Assembly: GCA_023374045.1 (NCBI GenBank)
Contig: CM041778.1
Span: 370,734,831-370,798,830, forward strand
Reading direction: 5' to 3'
DNA length: 64,000 nt
From: Limonium bicolor
Lineage: Eukaryota; Streptophyta; Magnoliopsida; Caryophyllales; Plumbaginaceae
The notes beneath the pieces are model-generated. The model was given only the letters and a program-made list of their open reading frames with translations, had not been told where the DNA came from and did no database searches. A program made the position numbers and the translations under genes. This document shows positions 34,476 to 48,141 of the stretch, in pieces (within the stretch, counting starts at the first letter, position 1; each line of letters opens with the position of its first letter).

Positions 34476-35760
34476 GAAATACAAGGGACGACTGCATTGT
34501 GCAGAGCATAGATTACTTCTGAAGAGCCCGAAGGGCAAGACAGTTTCATATCGCAGTATTCCAAAAGAGCCTACTTTCAAGCTAGTATCTGCTATCACAT
34601 TGGTGAAGAAGTTGAAGAAGGGACAACCAGTCTATTTGTGCTATGTCCAGGACTTGGAGGTAAGAAGAGAAAACATAGACAGACATACCAGTCATTTCAG
34701 ACTTTCTTGATCTATTTCCTGATGAGCTACCAGGGATGCCACCCAAGAGAGAAGTGGAATTCTCCATCGACTTATTACCATGCACAGGACCTATTGCTAA
34801 AGCACCTTACAGGATGACACCAGCAGAAATGAAAGAGCTAAAGATTCAGTTAGAAGATCTGCTTGACAAAGGCTATATCAGACCGAGTGCATCACCATGG
34901 GGAGCACCAGTTTTGTTTGTGAAAAAGAAGGATGGTAGCATGCGACTATGCATCGACTACAGGGAGCTTAATGCAGTCACAGTGAAGAACAAGTACCCAT
35001 TACCACGGATTGACGATCTATTTGACCAGTTAAGAGGCGCTACAGTTTGCTCGAAGATCGATCTGAGATCAGGATACCACTAGATACGGATAGCTGACGA
35101 AGACATTGAGAAGATAGCCTTTCGAACGTGCTACGGACACTACGAGTTCACAGTTATGCCATTTGGATTGTCGAACGCCACAGCTATATTCATGGATCTT
35201 ATGAACCGGTTGTTTAGGGAGCAGTTAGACTCATCAGTGGTTGTATTCATCGACGACATTCTAGTATATTCTAAGACTAAGGACGAGCACGAAGTGCATC
35301 TGAGGCAAGTTTTACAGACCATGAGGGAGAATCAATTGTACGCCAAGCTTTCAAAATGTGATTTTTGGCTAGACAGTGTATCCTTTCTAGGGCATGTGAT
35401 ATCAGCCAGCGGAATATCTGTAGACCCCGTGAAGATTGAGGCAGTTAAGACTTGGCCGAGACCAAAGACAGTGACAGATATCCGTAGTTTCTTGGGATTA
35501 TCTGGTTACTATCGTAGATTTGTGCAAGACTTCTCTAAACTGGCGAAACCTATGACGAACTTGATGAAGAAAGATTCTCTGTTTGTATGGACAGCAGATT
35601 GTGAGCGTTCCTTTCAGACACTGAAGGACCTATTGACATCGGCACCAATACTCACCATTCCAGGGGACGACAGATTGAAGTTTATTGCGATGCCTCAGGC
35701 ACAGGGATTGGGTGTGTACTTATGCAGAATGGAAAAGTTGTTGCTTATGCATCACGACAG
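34476..35760 (+). pseudogene. pol: Tekay reverse transcriptase
   Basis: Copies element RNA into DNA. Motifs in order: [73 protein letters not shown], the catalytic [11 protein letters not shown] (FIDD at 35246-35257), [10 protein letters not shown] and [16 protein letters not shown] at 35081-35083, where Gln is usual, splits it. The sequence is typical of the Tekay/Del lineage. Frame changes before 34690 and after 35680 disrupt the ends. Confidence 0.9.
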
Positions 35761-36119
35761 TTGAAGAAACATGAGAGAACTACCCGACTCACGATTTGGA
35801 ATTGGGAGCAGTTGTTTTTGCACTAAAGATCTGGCGACACTACTTATATGGAGTGACAGTGACAGTTTATTCAGATCATAAGAGCCTTCAACATTTATTC
35901 ACACAGAAGGAGCTGAACATGAGACAGAGGCGATGGGTCGAGTTTCTGAAGGACTACGACATCGACCTCAGGTACAAGGAGGGTAAGGCAAATGTAGTTG
36001 CTGACGCCCTGAGCCGTAGAGCCCATTCTTTATTTGCCATGACAGGAGACAACGACCTCATCGAGGAGGTACGTTGTGCTCAGGCTAATGACCAGTACAT
36101 GAAGACTATCAGACAGTAG
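35600..36119 (+). pseudogene. Tekay RNase H and connection
   Basis: Degrades the RNA strand during reverse transcription. [10 protein letters not shown] (about 35686-35715, in a shifted frame) holds the first catalytic Asp. After another slip come [29 protein letters not shown] and [10 protein letters not shown]. At least two frameshifts lie between 35680 and 35800. It ends at a TAG at 36117. Confidence 0.8.
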
Positions 36120-37090
36120 TTGACAGATGGTATCTTCGAGAGGCAGAAGTATGATTTTGTGCTTAGTGAAGACGGGCTAATCAGACTGAATGGTCGTTTG
36201 TGCATTCCAGAGTCCCCCAGACTTGAAGGAAAAGATACTACAGGAAGCTCATTGCTCATCATTATCAGTACACCCAGGGTCATCAAAGATGTACAAGATT
36301 GAAATTACATTTCTGGTGGAGTGGTATGAAGAAGGATGTTGCAGATTTGTGGCAAGATGTATGACATGTCAGAAGGTGAAATTTGAGCACCGGAGACCGG
36401 GCGGTTAGTACAGCCGATGCCCATTCCATATTGGAAGTTCGAGGATATATCCATGGATTTTGTAGTAGGTCTTCCACCGACTAGAGGAGGTGCTAACATG
36501 ATATGGGTCATCGTCGACAGACTGACAAAGGTAGCTAAGTTCATTCCGATCAAGGACACGTGGAAAGTTCCCAGAGAGAATCATTAGACACCACGGTGTA
36601 CCGAAGTCTATTGTGTCAGATAGAGATTTAGTTTGTTTCCAGATTTGGCAGCAGGTTCAGGAGGCATTGGGTACAAAGCTGAAGCTAAGTACAGCCTTTC
36701 ATCCACAGACAGATGGCCAGAGTGAAAGAACGATTCAAACATTGGAGGACATGCTCAGAGCTTGTGCCTTAGACTTCCAGGAAAGCTGGATAGATCGACT
36801 ACATCTGATTGAGTTTGCCTACAACAACAGCTATCATGCATCCATTCAGATGCCACCATTTCAGGCACTGTACGGCAGACCATGTAGGACACCACTATGT
36901 TGGGTCGAGCCCAGTGAGAACATCATCTTAGGACCAGAGTACCTAGACCAGATGAAAGAAGACATCGTGCAGATACGCAAAAACATGAAGATAGCCCAGG
37001 ACAGACAGAAATCATATGCTGATGTCCGTAGGAGAGACCTCGAGTTCGCAGTAGGCGATCGAGTCTTCCTTAGAGTTCACCCATGAAGGG
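36120..37090 (+). pseudogene. Tekay integrase (zinc and DDE core)
   Basis: Inserts the DNA copy. The HHCC zinc part is decayed but readable ([27 protein letters not shown], 36235-36410). Then come [38 protein letters not shown] (second Asp) and HPQTDGQSERTIQTLED (Glu). A small deletion of perhaps 30-40 bases near 36560-36585 removes residues before the second Asp, and several frameshifts are present. The open stretch 36613-37086 is the longest intact part. Confidence 0.85.
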
Positions 37091-37468
37091 AGTTTTAGGT
37101 TTGGGCAGAAGGGCAAGCTAAGCCCGAAATATGTAGGACCGTACCTCATTACGGAGCGAGTGGGCCCATTAGCTTACAGGTTAGATTTACCTATTGAGCT
37201 TGGGAGAGTGCACAATGTATTTCACATTTCACAGCTTAAGCAGTATGTGCCTCACCCTTCGCATATTTTAGAGCCCGAGACACTCGAGCTAGATCCTACA
37301 CTTAGATATGAGGAGACCCCAATACGCATTTTAGACTCCAAGACTAGGGAGACCAGGAACAAGACCATTAGAATGGTTAAGGTTTTATGGTCAAACCACG
37401 ACGTTGAGGAGGCGGCATGGGAGTTAGAAGACTCCATGCGAGACAAGTATCCGACACTTTTCACTTAG
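37091..37468 (+). pseudogene. Tekay integrase C-terminus with chromodomain
   Basis: GPLAYRLDLPIELGRVHNVF is the usual segment before the chromodomain. EETPIRILDSKTRETRNK, IRMVKVLWSNHDVEEAAWE and DSMRDKYPTLF form a Tekay-type chromodomain, which can target insertion to heterochromatin. A stop at 37084-37086 and a frame change cut it from the core. Natural stop at 37466-37468. The LARD keeps a relic of this end. Confidence 0.88.
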
Positions 37469-37915
37469 TTGTGTATACTTGTGGGGGTACGTGGGCGTAA
37501 CCCTTTTTAAGGGGGGTAGAGCACCACATGCGACTTGCATATCTGCAGTTTAATTGGTTTGTACTTGGTTGTTTCTTGCGCATGTGTGCAATTGTTTGGA
37601 TGGTTATGGTTGTATACACTTGTATGGATATTGGGTGTGTTCTATGTAACACTGGGATGATTGATTAAGAGTATACTTATTGTGCTTTACAGTATTTATC
37701 AAGCTATTTATGCTATGATTACGTTGATTATCATGAGTAAGATATGTTTGTATGAAATGCATACACTTAGATTACAGATGGAATGTAGAATTGTCAATAT
37801 AGTATTGCACCCAAGAATAATGAGTACGCATGAATAGATATGAGGAACTTGATTCCATAGGATGAACAAGTATAAGTTATGACTTCGGGACGAAGTCCTT
37901 TTAAGGGGGGTAGAC
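37469..37915 (+). promoter_or_regulatory. Tekay 3' leader with two polypurine tracts
   Basis: A PPT-like TTTTTAAGGGGGGTAGAGC lies at 37503-37521 and the terminal one (CCTTTTAAGGGGGGTAGAC) at 37897-37915 touches the LTR. The LARD has the same pair. TTCGGGACGAAGTCC precedes the terminal tract and can fold on itself. Otherwise non-coding. Confidence 0.75.
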
Positions 37916-40900
37916 TGAAATACCCCTAATCATTTAAATAATTAAATAATGAAAATAGTATTATTTATGGGATTATTAAACCCTAATAAAAGTATATAAG
38001 CACTTGGGCGTTAAAACACACCTAAACTCCTTAAGGTCAAAAACGAGCGTTAAAGCCCGACCTTAAGCTAACCAAGTTATATAAACTATAAACTCATATA
38101 AAGTTAACCAAGGATCATTATATGACCTTGAACACAAGTCCTCAGTTAGAACTGAGTAAAAATACGAAATCGGGAATTCTCTTAAAGGCCCCTTAAGGCC
38201 CGAAAGTCCCGAAATACCTTATTAAATAAAGTAAAGCATTACACTCATTCTAAATGCATAATAGTACCTTAATGAACATTTAAGACAAAGTTCTCAAGAT
38301 AAATTCTCAGTTAAAGACAAAATACTCGGGGAGTTTCTTAACGCTCCTTTTTGCCCGGTAGCCCGAGAATTGTGTTATGAGTTATATAACCCCATATAAC
38401 TCAATGTAACACCTTAACATATTATTATTGACTATAAACAATTCAATAAACACTTGGAACACATAGCGACTATTATTTTTAGAAAATCCTTAAAGCAAAA
38501 AACGCACCTTCGGGTGTCACGAAAATGCGTTTTACGCAATTGCCTTGAAGTTTTTGAGGAGCCACGAGTTGATAAACTTAAAAGTGGATAAAATGACATC
38601 TAAATCAATTGATGGCAGTACTAAATTCATAGTAAAATGGGGGCGATTTTTAGGACAAAAAGGTACCTAAAATCAGCATTTTTACCTTAAAACTTTCATC
38701 TTTTACCATAATAAAAATGTACCAATTAAATGCTGGAACCTATTACACATATTAGTATGATCTTAGTACAATATAGTGTAACAAAAATCAAATGAAAAAT
38801 CAGTCCCATTGACCTCCATGTTGGGCGAGATTTAGGCCATTTTGGCTAGATTTTTACAAAAAAATTGTCTTATGCTAATGTGACTCACCTAGCATATTTA
38901 TATGATAAGTAACAAATAATTCAATCAATTTGGGAGCTCTCACCATCGGTTACCTGCAAGAAAATCACAAGATTAGCTTAACTAGAAATAATAACAATAA
39001 TGTGCAAATTTAGTCACACCTCACCTAGACAATTAAACAAAGTGAATCATTTGATCAAAGGAGATATGGTTACCGATAATGGGCTGATCAATAAGGGACT
39101 AAGTGCTGTATAATTGCCAATTGATTAACCTAATAAAACATATACCTAACTTATATATCTAGTGTCTACAATTAACAATTCAACTAGGCTTTTATACCCC
39201 ATTTAGCCGTAAGTCTAGTATAATTGGAGCCTTCCATTTCAATTGCAGCCGGCCACACCTGCAAGAAGAGATAAGTTTAGTACAATAATTAAGCTAATTG
39301 AACATTAAGTAATTGCCTTGTCTAGTCATACTTTCATTAGCAAACCACAAAGGCCATTAATTGCTTCCAATCAATCGTAGCATTACTCAAGTGGAGAGGC
39401 CATAGTGATCACTTTGGAATTAGATAATAAAAAAACCATGTCATGGAATATTACCTAATGACATGTCAAAAATTCCCAAGCTTAGTCCTTCACACTCTTG
39501 CCTAAATACTTACGTGAGTTTTGATTCATTTCCCTTGCCATAACATAACCGATTGGTAAGTCTCCCCTCTAACTCTCTCTCTTTTGTTCATTTCCTAATT
39601 TAATTTTTAAGTGTTAATAAACTCCATTAATGGTGTACTAGCCCCTAACACCATTTTAATGTAATTTCCTAGTTAATTCTATCAAGTCTTGAAGCAAGAA
39701 ATCATCCTAGCAATCTTGCAAAAATCGCCAAGCTTAGGTGTTCTAAGGAGGCTTCTTGATTCAGCAACAATACAAGGAACAACAAGATCAAGTTAAGGTA
39801 TATTTTCATGTTGAAAATCTTAAGAAAATTCCTTAAGCAATTTTCAAAAATTTAGGAACTTCTAAACATATGTTCTCTTCATTATTTCATGAAGGAAACT
39901 TGGATCTACAATCATCCCAAGGTGTACCAAAAATACCTTGTTAAATTCCTAAGGTAAACTCTTGTAAAATTACTACAAATATTATTTATAAACTCTTGTT
40001 AGAAGTCTAACAAATAGATCTCCTACATATGTACAAGGAGTTCGAAATACCTTCATCAAAATAGCATTTGAGGAGCTTGGAAATTCAAGGAAAAATCAAG
40101 TACAAGAATTGTCTTGATTTAAGGGTAAGTTTATATAAGTAAGGTTTATTAAGTTTAAGTTTAAATTAAGCTTCAAACTTTGGTATAAAAATCATGTTTA
40201 GGCCATGTTAATATTAAGGCCGAAATTATTTAGTTAAAGTATCAAAAAAATAATTTATAACATATAAGGTAAGATTATTACCTTAAGGTATATATTTGGG
40301 TCACAAAAATTAATTGTGTTACATATATATTAAAACCGAATGGTCTTGGGATTTAATGCTCTATTTTGAGCTTATAATCATTTTAAGTCATTAACATAAT
40401 TTTTAGAAGTGTTACATGGCTTATATACATTTATATATACATATTATAAGGTTTAAATCAAGTTTTAAAACCATATGGTAAAATTTAATTAGGGCCGAGA
40501 GCAATATATGAGATTTGATGGATTTTGAAATATATAAGTGTATTAACTTATATCATAAATTTTGGGAATATTAAAAATAGTTGCAAGTATTTAAATGGCT
40601 ATTTTAATAAGTTATGTGGTTAAATGTAATTTTTGAAAAGTTTAGTGTACAAATGTTAATTGCCGAGAACATAAGGGATAATTTGGTATATTTATAGTAT
40701 AATATAAGATAGGAATTAATATTATAAATTTTGGTGAATTTAGATAAGTGTTCAAGTGTTAAAATAACACTTTATAAAGTTTTGGGTCTATTTTGTAATT
40801 ATGGAGAAGTTTAAAGTTAAAGCCGAATTACTTATGAATTTATGGGTATATTAAAGTATTAATTATGAAATTAAGCCTTGGTCAAAGTGTTTACCAAAAA

Positions 40901-42963
40901 CTTTGGGTTAAAATGATTTATGACATAAAATATTAAGTTTAGAAAAGTTTTGGGGTGAATATGTAATTTATGAAAATATAAATGGAAAACCGAATTTAAT
41001 TTGGGGCGAATACATAATTTGCAAGAGTATAATGGTCTTTTCGGTATTTAAGAAAAATTAAATATTAAAACTATAGTTTATAAGTTAATATGTAACTTAT
41101 ATAAAGTTTTGGGGTTAAATTGTAATAAAGGAATTATATATGATGAAACCGAAAGTATTTGGGTCCATTTGGTAATTTATAAAAATTAGAATAATCATTT
41201 TGTAATTACCGAAATGTTAAGTGGTTAATTGATGAATTATGAAAGAGTTATGTACAAAATATCATTACCGAAAATATAAGGTTTGTTTTGAAATTTAATA
41301 AAGAAAGGAATTAAGATTATGTAATATAATGTATCATGGTATATTATGAAATATAATATAAAATTTATGAAATAAAGGTCGTTATAACATAAATAACTAA
41401 ATGATATGATATAAATGATAAGTGGAAATAATTATGAGTATATAATTAATGAGATAAAGATATACCGTATAATGGAAAATTCATTATCACATGTGAACTT
41501 CACATAAAATAATGAACTGTTAGGTTATCTAGAACCACTATTAAAATAACAGGGGAAAGTAAAGAACATACGAGTTAGTGTACAACGAAAATAAACTCTA
41601 CAGTGACCGTACTGTAATATTGGGATGGTCATATTAATAATACACGTTATTGTATGTATAAATAACAGCGTTCGTGAAAGAATTACTAGAGCGTGCATTA
41701 TCAAGCTAGCTGTTACCCCGGTGAACGGTATGTTAATTGTGTGGTCTGAATGTCCTAAGGATTATCCTAAGGTCCAGACATTATGTGTTTAAATGTTCAA
41801 GAACGATATCTATGATTTTATGTGAACGATATTGTATATGGTATTGCTGAAACGGTTGCGTTATATTTTATACGCGAATGTCTTATGGCAAAAGTTTATA
41901 CATCTAAACTGGAACAAAACTAACTGACCTTTAGGGTTTTTGAACCTAACTGATGGTCAACTTTTATAGTCTTAATTCAAGTATTGATTATTGTACCACT
42001 GACAAAAGGGCTAACTTATAAAGAGAGGAATCCGGATTGTTTCGACTTTCTGGTTGCGCATTGTGATCACTACGAGAGACTTCAATGGGGAGTCACTCAA
42101 AGGAAATCCATCAGCCACATTCGGGGATGGCGGAAGGCACTGCCGTTGGTGCACAGGTTCGACCGAATCGGTCAAATATTATCCAGGGCCATAAGGTCAG
42201 CTGGTAACGGTTCTTTTGGAACCGAGGGGACACACTGTCCATTATCAAAGGTTATTATGGGCTGTCTTGACAGGACGCCTGAGGTGAAATTAATTGGAAG
42301 GGTTAAGTGGTTGGTTTAAAAAGGATAAGGGTCGTGTGACCTACTAACATGATCAGTTGTTTTAAATATGTTACCTTATTTGGTGATTGATGGATTGTTG
42401 GTGTTGGTTATTGGTTATTGTGTATTATTATGCACTAATGTTTGCAGGTGGATTGTTGTGTGATTGTTCAATGTCTACAGTATTACTGTTGTTCTTATAA
42501 ACCGGATTATCTTGTAATGAATCTAATATCAAGATGGCTAAAACGACTTAACGAATCTAGATGACTTAGGACTACATTTAGCATACCAATATCGATTGCT
42601 GAGCCCTTCATTGGGCAAAACATTTCAGGTTACTGAAGAAGACACAAGCCGGAGTGCAGGGAACAGGGTAGCTGTTGTGTTTTAATAAACACTTGTGGTT
42701 TTTATTATGTATTATATTTTGGAGATTGTTGTATTTTATTTAGTTGCTCATCTAGTTTGGATTTGGTCTGTAATAATTAGAGTGCTCAGTATGTTCATCA
42801 TAGCGTTGAGAAGTTGTTGGATAGAGTATGGGTGCCTTGTTGCTCACAAGGGTGGGTAACGGCGTGTAACACCAAGGTTAGATAGATTTATTTTCCGCTG
42901 CGACATTATTATTTATGCTACGATTTACGACGCTAGTACAGGTTTAGGGTTAGGGGTGTTACA
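37916..42963 (+). mobile_element. Tekay 3' LTR (complete, about 5.05 kb)
   Basis: Starts TGAAATACCCCTAA after the PPT and ends TTAGGGGTGTTACA. The last 2.2 kb match the truncated 5' LTR with few substitutions, so the insertion is fairly recent. The first 2.8 kb are AT-rich and contain no gene. It joins directly to the broken LTR of the next element. Confidence 0.92.
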
Positions 42964-44724
42964 AGTCCACAGAGATAGAGTTGCTTCGGATGTGAAGTAG
43001 GTGGTAGATGAATTCGGTCGTGTAGGTTCAACCACGGGGATTTCCAGTTTCATTTTGTTTTCCGTATATGTTTATGTGCTCCTCTGATTGTGATGTTTCT
43101 GGATTGATTTTGGTTGCTTTTTGATGTATTAAAACCCCGTGGAAATGTGTTTTTGATTGGCTATTTTGCTACTATAAGTTATGTATGTTTTGTGGGGGAT
43201 TTGTGGTTTGGTTCTGGCTGATTTCCACAAGTGATTTTGCAGTTTTCGCAGTGTCCGACATGTGTCCGAACATTGAAGTTTTGACATCATGCGCCGACAG
43301 ATTTTCAGACTCTTGGTTTATGTCTGAACTTGCAAGGTCGGACGCATGTTCGGACAGGCCTTTGTTTTTGCATAACTTCTTCGTTTGAATTTCGTTTTAA
43401 GTGCCATTTGCGGCGTTGGATTCATCTTTTCGAATACTATCTATTTTGACATGTTTTGGCATGTGTTTAAGTATATTTTGATTTGAAAGTCATCGATAGT
43501 CTTTTGAACTCTGTTTTGCTCTGTAAGTGTGCTTCGGCCTCTGATTTTGGTTTGACTTTGGCTAGTCCTGGTTTAAGACTTTTGTTTCACCTATGATTCA
43601 GTTTTGTTGTGTTAAGGCCTTGTGCTTTGGTGTGTGTTCTCTACAACACCTTCTGAACTGATTTGTTAAGCTTCTGTTTGTTAAGCCTCTGTTTTGGGAC
43701 CTAGTTACTCTACTTCTGAGCCGTGAATGGCTGGGTCAAGCAATTGCATGGTATACCATGTAGACGTCATTCTGAGTGTGGGTCATGCTCAATCTTTTCT
43801 GTGAGGTTGACGAGCCCTTTGGCCTTCGGGTCATTTCTATGTTGTCGTGGGATCTGTTAGATCCATGGGTCTCTGACCCCTTTATGAGTGTTTGTGCTTG
43901 GCGCTAGAGTCCCACTTCTGATTATTAGTGTTCTATTTTCCATTTACTCTGACTATTTCTGATTTCTGACAGACTGCTTTGTGCTTTCTATTTTCTGAGA
44001 GCCTTTGGTTTATTAAGTGATCTGTTTCCGTCTGCTCTGTCTGTATTTGATTTGAGACGGTCTGCTGTGTGCTTTCCGTCTTTTGAGAAGTCTCTGGTTT
44101 GCAAAGCTTTGACTTTCTTGTTTGTCTTCTGCTGTTCCTTCTGATTTGACAACACTTAGCTCTCTCTATTTTAGATCTCTGTCTGTTGGAAGGTGTTCCG
44201 CTTTGATCTCTGCTTTTGAATTTGCTAAGCTTCTGATTTCGCTCAGCTTTTGATGTGGTTAAACTTCTAATTTTGTTGAGCTTCTATTTTAATTGAGCTT
44301 CTGGATTATCAAGTTTCTGTTTCTACCTTCTTCCTCTAAGGCCTCTGTTTCTGATTTGCTATGCTTTTGTATAAGTATAAATGTATGTTTAGATTATGTT
44401 TAGAGCGTGCTCAGCTGATGAAGTTTATCACTGCTGAGCAATAGTTGTGCTCACCCCTATATCGTCTGATTTGCAGGTCTTAGTTCGTGTTTGAAGATTC
44501 GGCCTTCGCTTTTAGTTTTGTATTTGTTTGTATTCAATGTTTTGCTTTGAGGCCCATTTTGTATTTACTAGCTTCTGCTATTGTAAACGATTGTAATTGC
44601 TACTTGTTAAATAAAGGGTATTTTGTTCAGTTTTGGGGTTCGCTAGTGTAGCCTTGCGTGTCTTAGGTAATAAGCACGCGGCGTGTAACGGTCTCTCAAC
44701 CAGGGTGGTTTTGGGGTCGTTACA
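42964..44724 (+). mobile_element. 5' LTR (3' part) of a second, non-autonomous gypsy element
   Basis: It matches 46381-48141 closely and ends GGGGTCGTTACA before a PBS. The left end coincides with the end of the Tekay LTR, so the Tekay element interrupts this LTR; its first 0.6 kb are lost from view. AATAAAGG near the end (about 44611) could be a polyadenylation signal. Confidence 0.88.
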
Positions 44725-45795
44725 TTTAGTGGTATCAGAGCCAGGTTTGGTTTTTGTTGGGATTTATGGGTGTCTGCATGTCTACGCTTCCATGTCCTTG
44801 CTTGTTATATGTTGTGTGCTATATGATATGTGGGTTAACTGCTCTCTATGTCTGTTATGTGTGTCTGCTCTGTGGTTGTCTACTATCAGAGTGTCGCAGC
44901 GGAAGCGTAGTGTCTATTTGCATGTGCTTGTATGTTCTGAGGGAGTCGAGTCCTTTGGGAAAGGATGACCGAATGTGAGTTCTTGTCTGACAGAGTTGTG
45001 TGCTTTAGTTGTGAGCTTGTGTTACGTGCTTGTGTTATATGTTCTGTGTTGTGTTCTTGTGGAAGTTCACGAGTATGTTGGTCCTTTAGGTAAGGACACC
45101 TCTGAGAGTTCTTGTGCCTTTAGGCTGAGTGTTAGTAATCGTCTGTTTCACCTCTTCTGTCAGTGAGTCAGCTAATAAGTTCTAAGTGCTAGTTTGTGAG
45201 GTACAAGCTTCTGAGATATGTGAGTGTTGTTCCTATTCCTTCAAGCTTAGCCTTTGTAATCTTTTGCTTTGCTCTTTCTGTTAGTGAATCAGCTAGTGAG
45301 GTCCATGTGTTAGCTTGTGTAAGTAGAGCTTCTGAGATATGTTAGCGTTCTTTCAATGTCTTTTTGCTGAGCCTTTAGTGTTCATCTGCTTTGTTTCTTC
45401 TGTCAGCGAGTCAGTTAGTGTGTTGAGTGTTAGCTCTTCGAGGTTGGAGCTTCTGAAATGGGTGAGTCTTCTTTATGTGCCTTGTGCTAAGCATTAATGA
45501 CTATCTACTTTGTTTCCTCCGTCAGCGAGTTAGCCAGTGTATTCTGAGCGTTAGCTTTGTGAGCGTTCCCTTCTGTGCCTTAGAAGTTATGTGTTAGTAC
45601 TCTTCTGCTCGTCCTTCTGTTAATCAATCAGCCGTGAGTTCTTTTCTAAGTATAAACTTCCTACGAGGGCTGACCTTTGAGTTGTGGTGTCCTTCTGTAT
45701 GTCTTAGTGTTTGTAGTATTCTGGCGATTACAGCGCATTTGTTCATTTCTGAGTTTCATCGAATTTCGAGGACGAAATTCATTTTAAGAGGGGTA
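44725..45795 (+). mobile_element. 1.07-kb internal domain of the non-autonomous element
   Basis: It begins with a tRNA-Met PBS (TGGTATCAGAGCC, 44730-44742) and ends in GAGGACGAAATTCATTTTAAGAGGGG, the typical Del/Tekay polypurine region. There is no gag or pol. About half is a tandem repeat. Short frames (up to 111 codons) are Cys/Val-rich and match nothing. It must use proteins from another element. Confidence 0.82.
45150..45660 (+). repeat. 120-bp degenerate tandem repeat
   Basis: GTCAGYGAGTYAGC-type strings at about 45159, 45280, 45402, 45521 and 45619 mark units of 119-122 bases (the last shorter). Each is followed by GCTTCTGARAT and a CTTGTGCTRAGC-like string. Diverged, non-coding. Confidence 0.75.
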
Positions 45796-48141
45796 TGTTG
45801 TTATGCCCCAGATTTTTTTTATTTTATCTTGTTTTACTTCTTTCTGATTCGTAAAGGGAGTTCGTATTAAACTGTAATCTTATATTAGAATGTCTATGAC
45901 ATTCTTCTAGATGTTATCTTGTTAACTTTGAGGAAGGAGAGTTAGAAGAGTTATTCTTTTATTTATTTATTGTGAAGGAGGGCTATGGATGTCCTTTCAG
46001 TTTTGTTCATTTAAGGAGTTAGGAATTTAATTCTTTTCTTATTATTCCTAACTTTCCTTTTTCCCTTCCTCATTTTCAATTTATGTTTATTTTCCTCCTT
46101 CCACATTACTGACATTCACCCTCACGACGGTTCTTCCTCGCTCTCAATAACCTCCTTTGCTCCTCTTTCTCTTCTTCAATTTCCTCTCGATTATTAACTG
46201 TTGGAGATCTACTGGTGGAATTCGGTTCTTCTATCAGTCATCAGTCAGGTTGGGTTGTAGATTTAGTTCTCTTCTCTATTGAGTCTCCTTTCCCTTTTTC
46301 TGATTTTGATTTTGTATTTGAGAATGGTTCAATTCGAGGGATTGTTGTTTGAGTGGAGATTCACAGAAGGCATTTCGTAGAGTCCGTAGAGATAGCGTTG
46401 CTTCGGATGTGAGGTAGGTGGTAGATGAATTCGGTCGTGTAGGTTCAACCATGGGGATTTCCGGTTCATTTTGTTTTCCGTATATGTTTATGTGCTCCTC
46501 TGATTGTGATGTTTCTGGATTGATTTCGGTTGCTTTTTGATGTGTTAAAACCCCGTGGAAATGTGTTTTTGATTGGCTATTTTGCTACTATAAGTTATGT
46601 ATGTTTTGTGGGGGATTTGTGGTTGGTTCTGGCTGATTTCCGCAAGTGATTTTGCAGTTTTCGCAGTGTCCGAACTTGTCCGAACATTGAAGTTCGGACA
46701 TCATGCGCCGGCAGATTTTCAGACTCTCAATTATGTACGAACATGCAAGGTCGGAAGCATGTTCGGACAGGCCTTTGTTTTTGCATAACTTCTTCGTTTG
46801 AGCTCCATTTTGAGTGCCGTTTGGGCGTTGGATTCCCCTTTTCGAGTACTATCTATTTTGACATGTTTTGGCATGTGTTTAAGTATATTTTGATTTGAAA
46901 GTCACCGATAATCTTTTGAACTCTGTTTTGCTCTGTAAGTGTGCTTCGACCTCTGATTTTGTTTGACTTTGGCTAGTCCTGGTTTAAGACTTTGGTTTCA
47001 GCTATGATTCAGTTTCATTGTGTTAAGGCCTTGTGCTTTGGTGTGTGTTCTCTACAAAACCTTCTGAACTGATTTATTAAGCTCGTTTGTTAAGCCTCTA
47101 TTTTTGGACCTAGTCACTCTGCTTCTGAGCTGTGAATGGCTGGGTCGAGCTATTCCGTGGTATACCATGTAGACGTCATTCTGAGTGTGGGTCATGCCCA
47201 ATCTTTTCTGTAGGGTTGACGAACCCTTTGGCCTTCGGTCATTTCTGTGTTGTCGTGGGATCTGTTAGATCCATGGGTCTCTGTCCCCTTTCTGAGTGTT
47301 TGTGCTTGGTGCTAGAGTCCCACTTCTGATTGTTAGTGTTCTATTTTCCATTTACTCTGATTATTTCTGATTTCTAACCGACTGCTTTGTGCTTTCTGTT
47401 TTCTGAGAGCCTCTGGCTTATTAAGTGATCTGTTTCCGTCGCTCTATCTGTATTTGATTTGAGACGGCCTGCTGTGTGCTTTCAGTCCTTTGAGAAGTCT
47501 CTGGTTTGCAAAGCTTCGACTTTCATGTTTGTCTTCTGCTGTTCCTTCTGATTTGACAACACTTAGCTCTCTCTATTTTAGACATCTGTCTGTTGGAAGG
47601 TCTTCCGCTTTGATCTCTGCTTTTGAATTTGCTAAGCTTCTGATTTTACTCAGCTTTTGATGTGGTTAAACTTCTGATTTTGTTGAGCTTCTGTTTTGAT
47701 TGAGCTTCTGGATTATCAAGTTTCTGTTTCTGCCTTCTTCCTCTAAGGCCTTTGTTTCTGTTTGATATGCTTTTGTACAGGTATAAATGCATGCTCAGAT
47801 TATGTTTGAGTGTGCTCAGCTGATGAAGTTATCACCTGCTGAGCAATAGTAGAGCTCACCCCTATATCCGTCTTATTTGCAGGTCTTAGTTCGTGTTTGA
47901 AGATTCGGCCTTCACTTTTATTTTTTGTATTTGGTTTTGTATTCAATGTTTGGCTTTAAGGCCCTTTTTGTATTTACTAGCTTCCGCTGTTGTAACTATG
48001 TAAAAGATTGTAATTGCTACTTGTTAAATAAAGGGTATTTTGTTCAGTTTTGGGGTTCGCTAGTGTAGCCTTGCGTATCTTAGGTAATAAGCACGCGGTG
48101 TGTAACGGTCTCTCAACCAGGATGGTTTTGGGGTCGTTACA
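45796..48141 (+). mobile_element. 3' LTR of the non-autonomous element (about 2.35 kb)
   Basis: Starts TGTTGTTATGCCCCAG (or 3 bases later) after the PPT and ends GGGGTCGTTACA. No gene. It abuts decayed gypsy RT sequence, so the element inserted into an older element. Confidence 0.87.
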
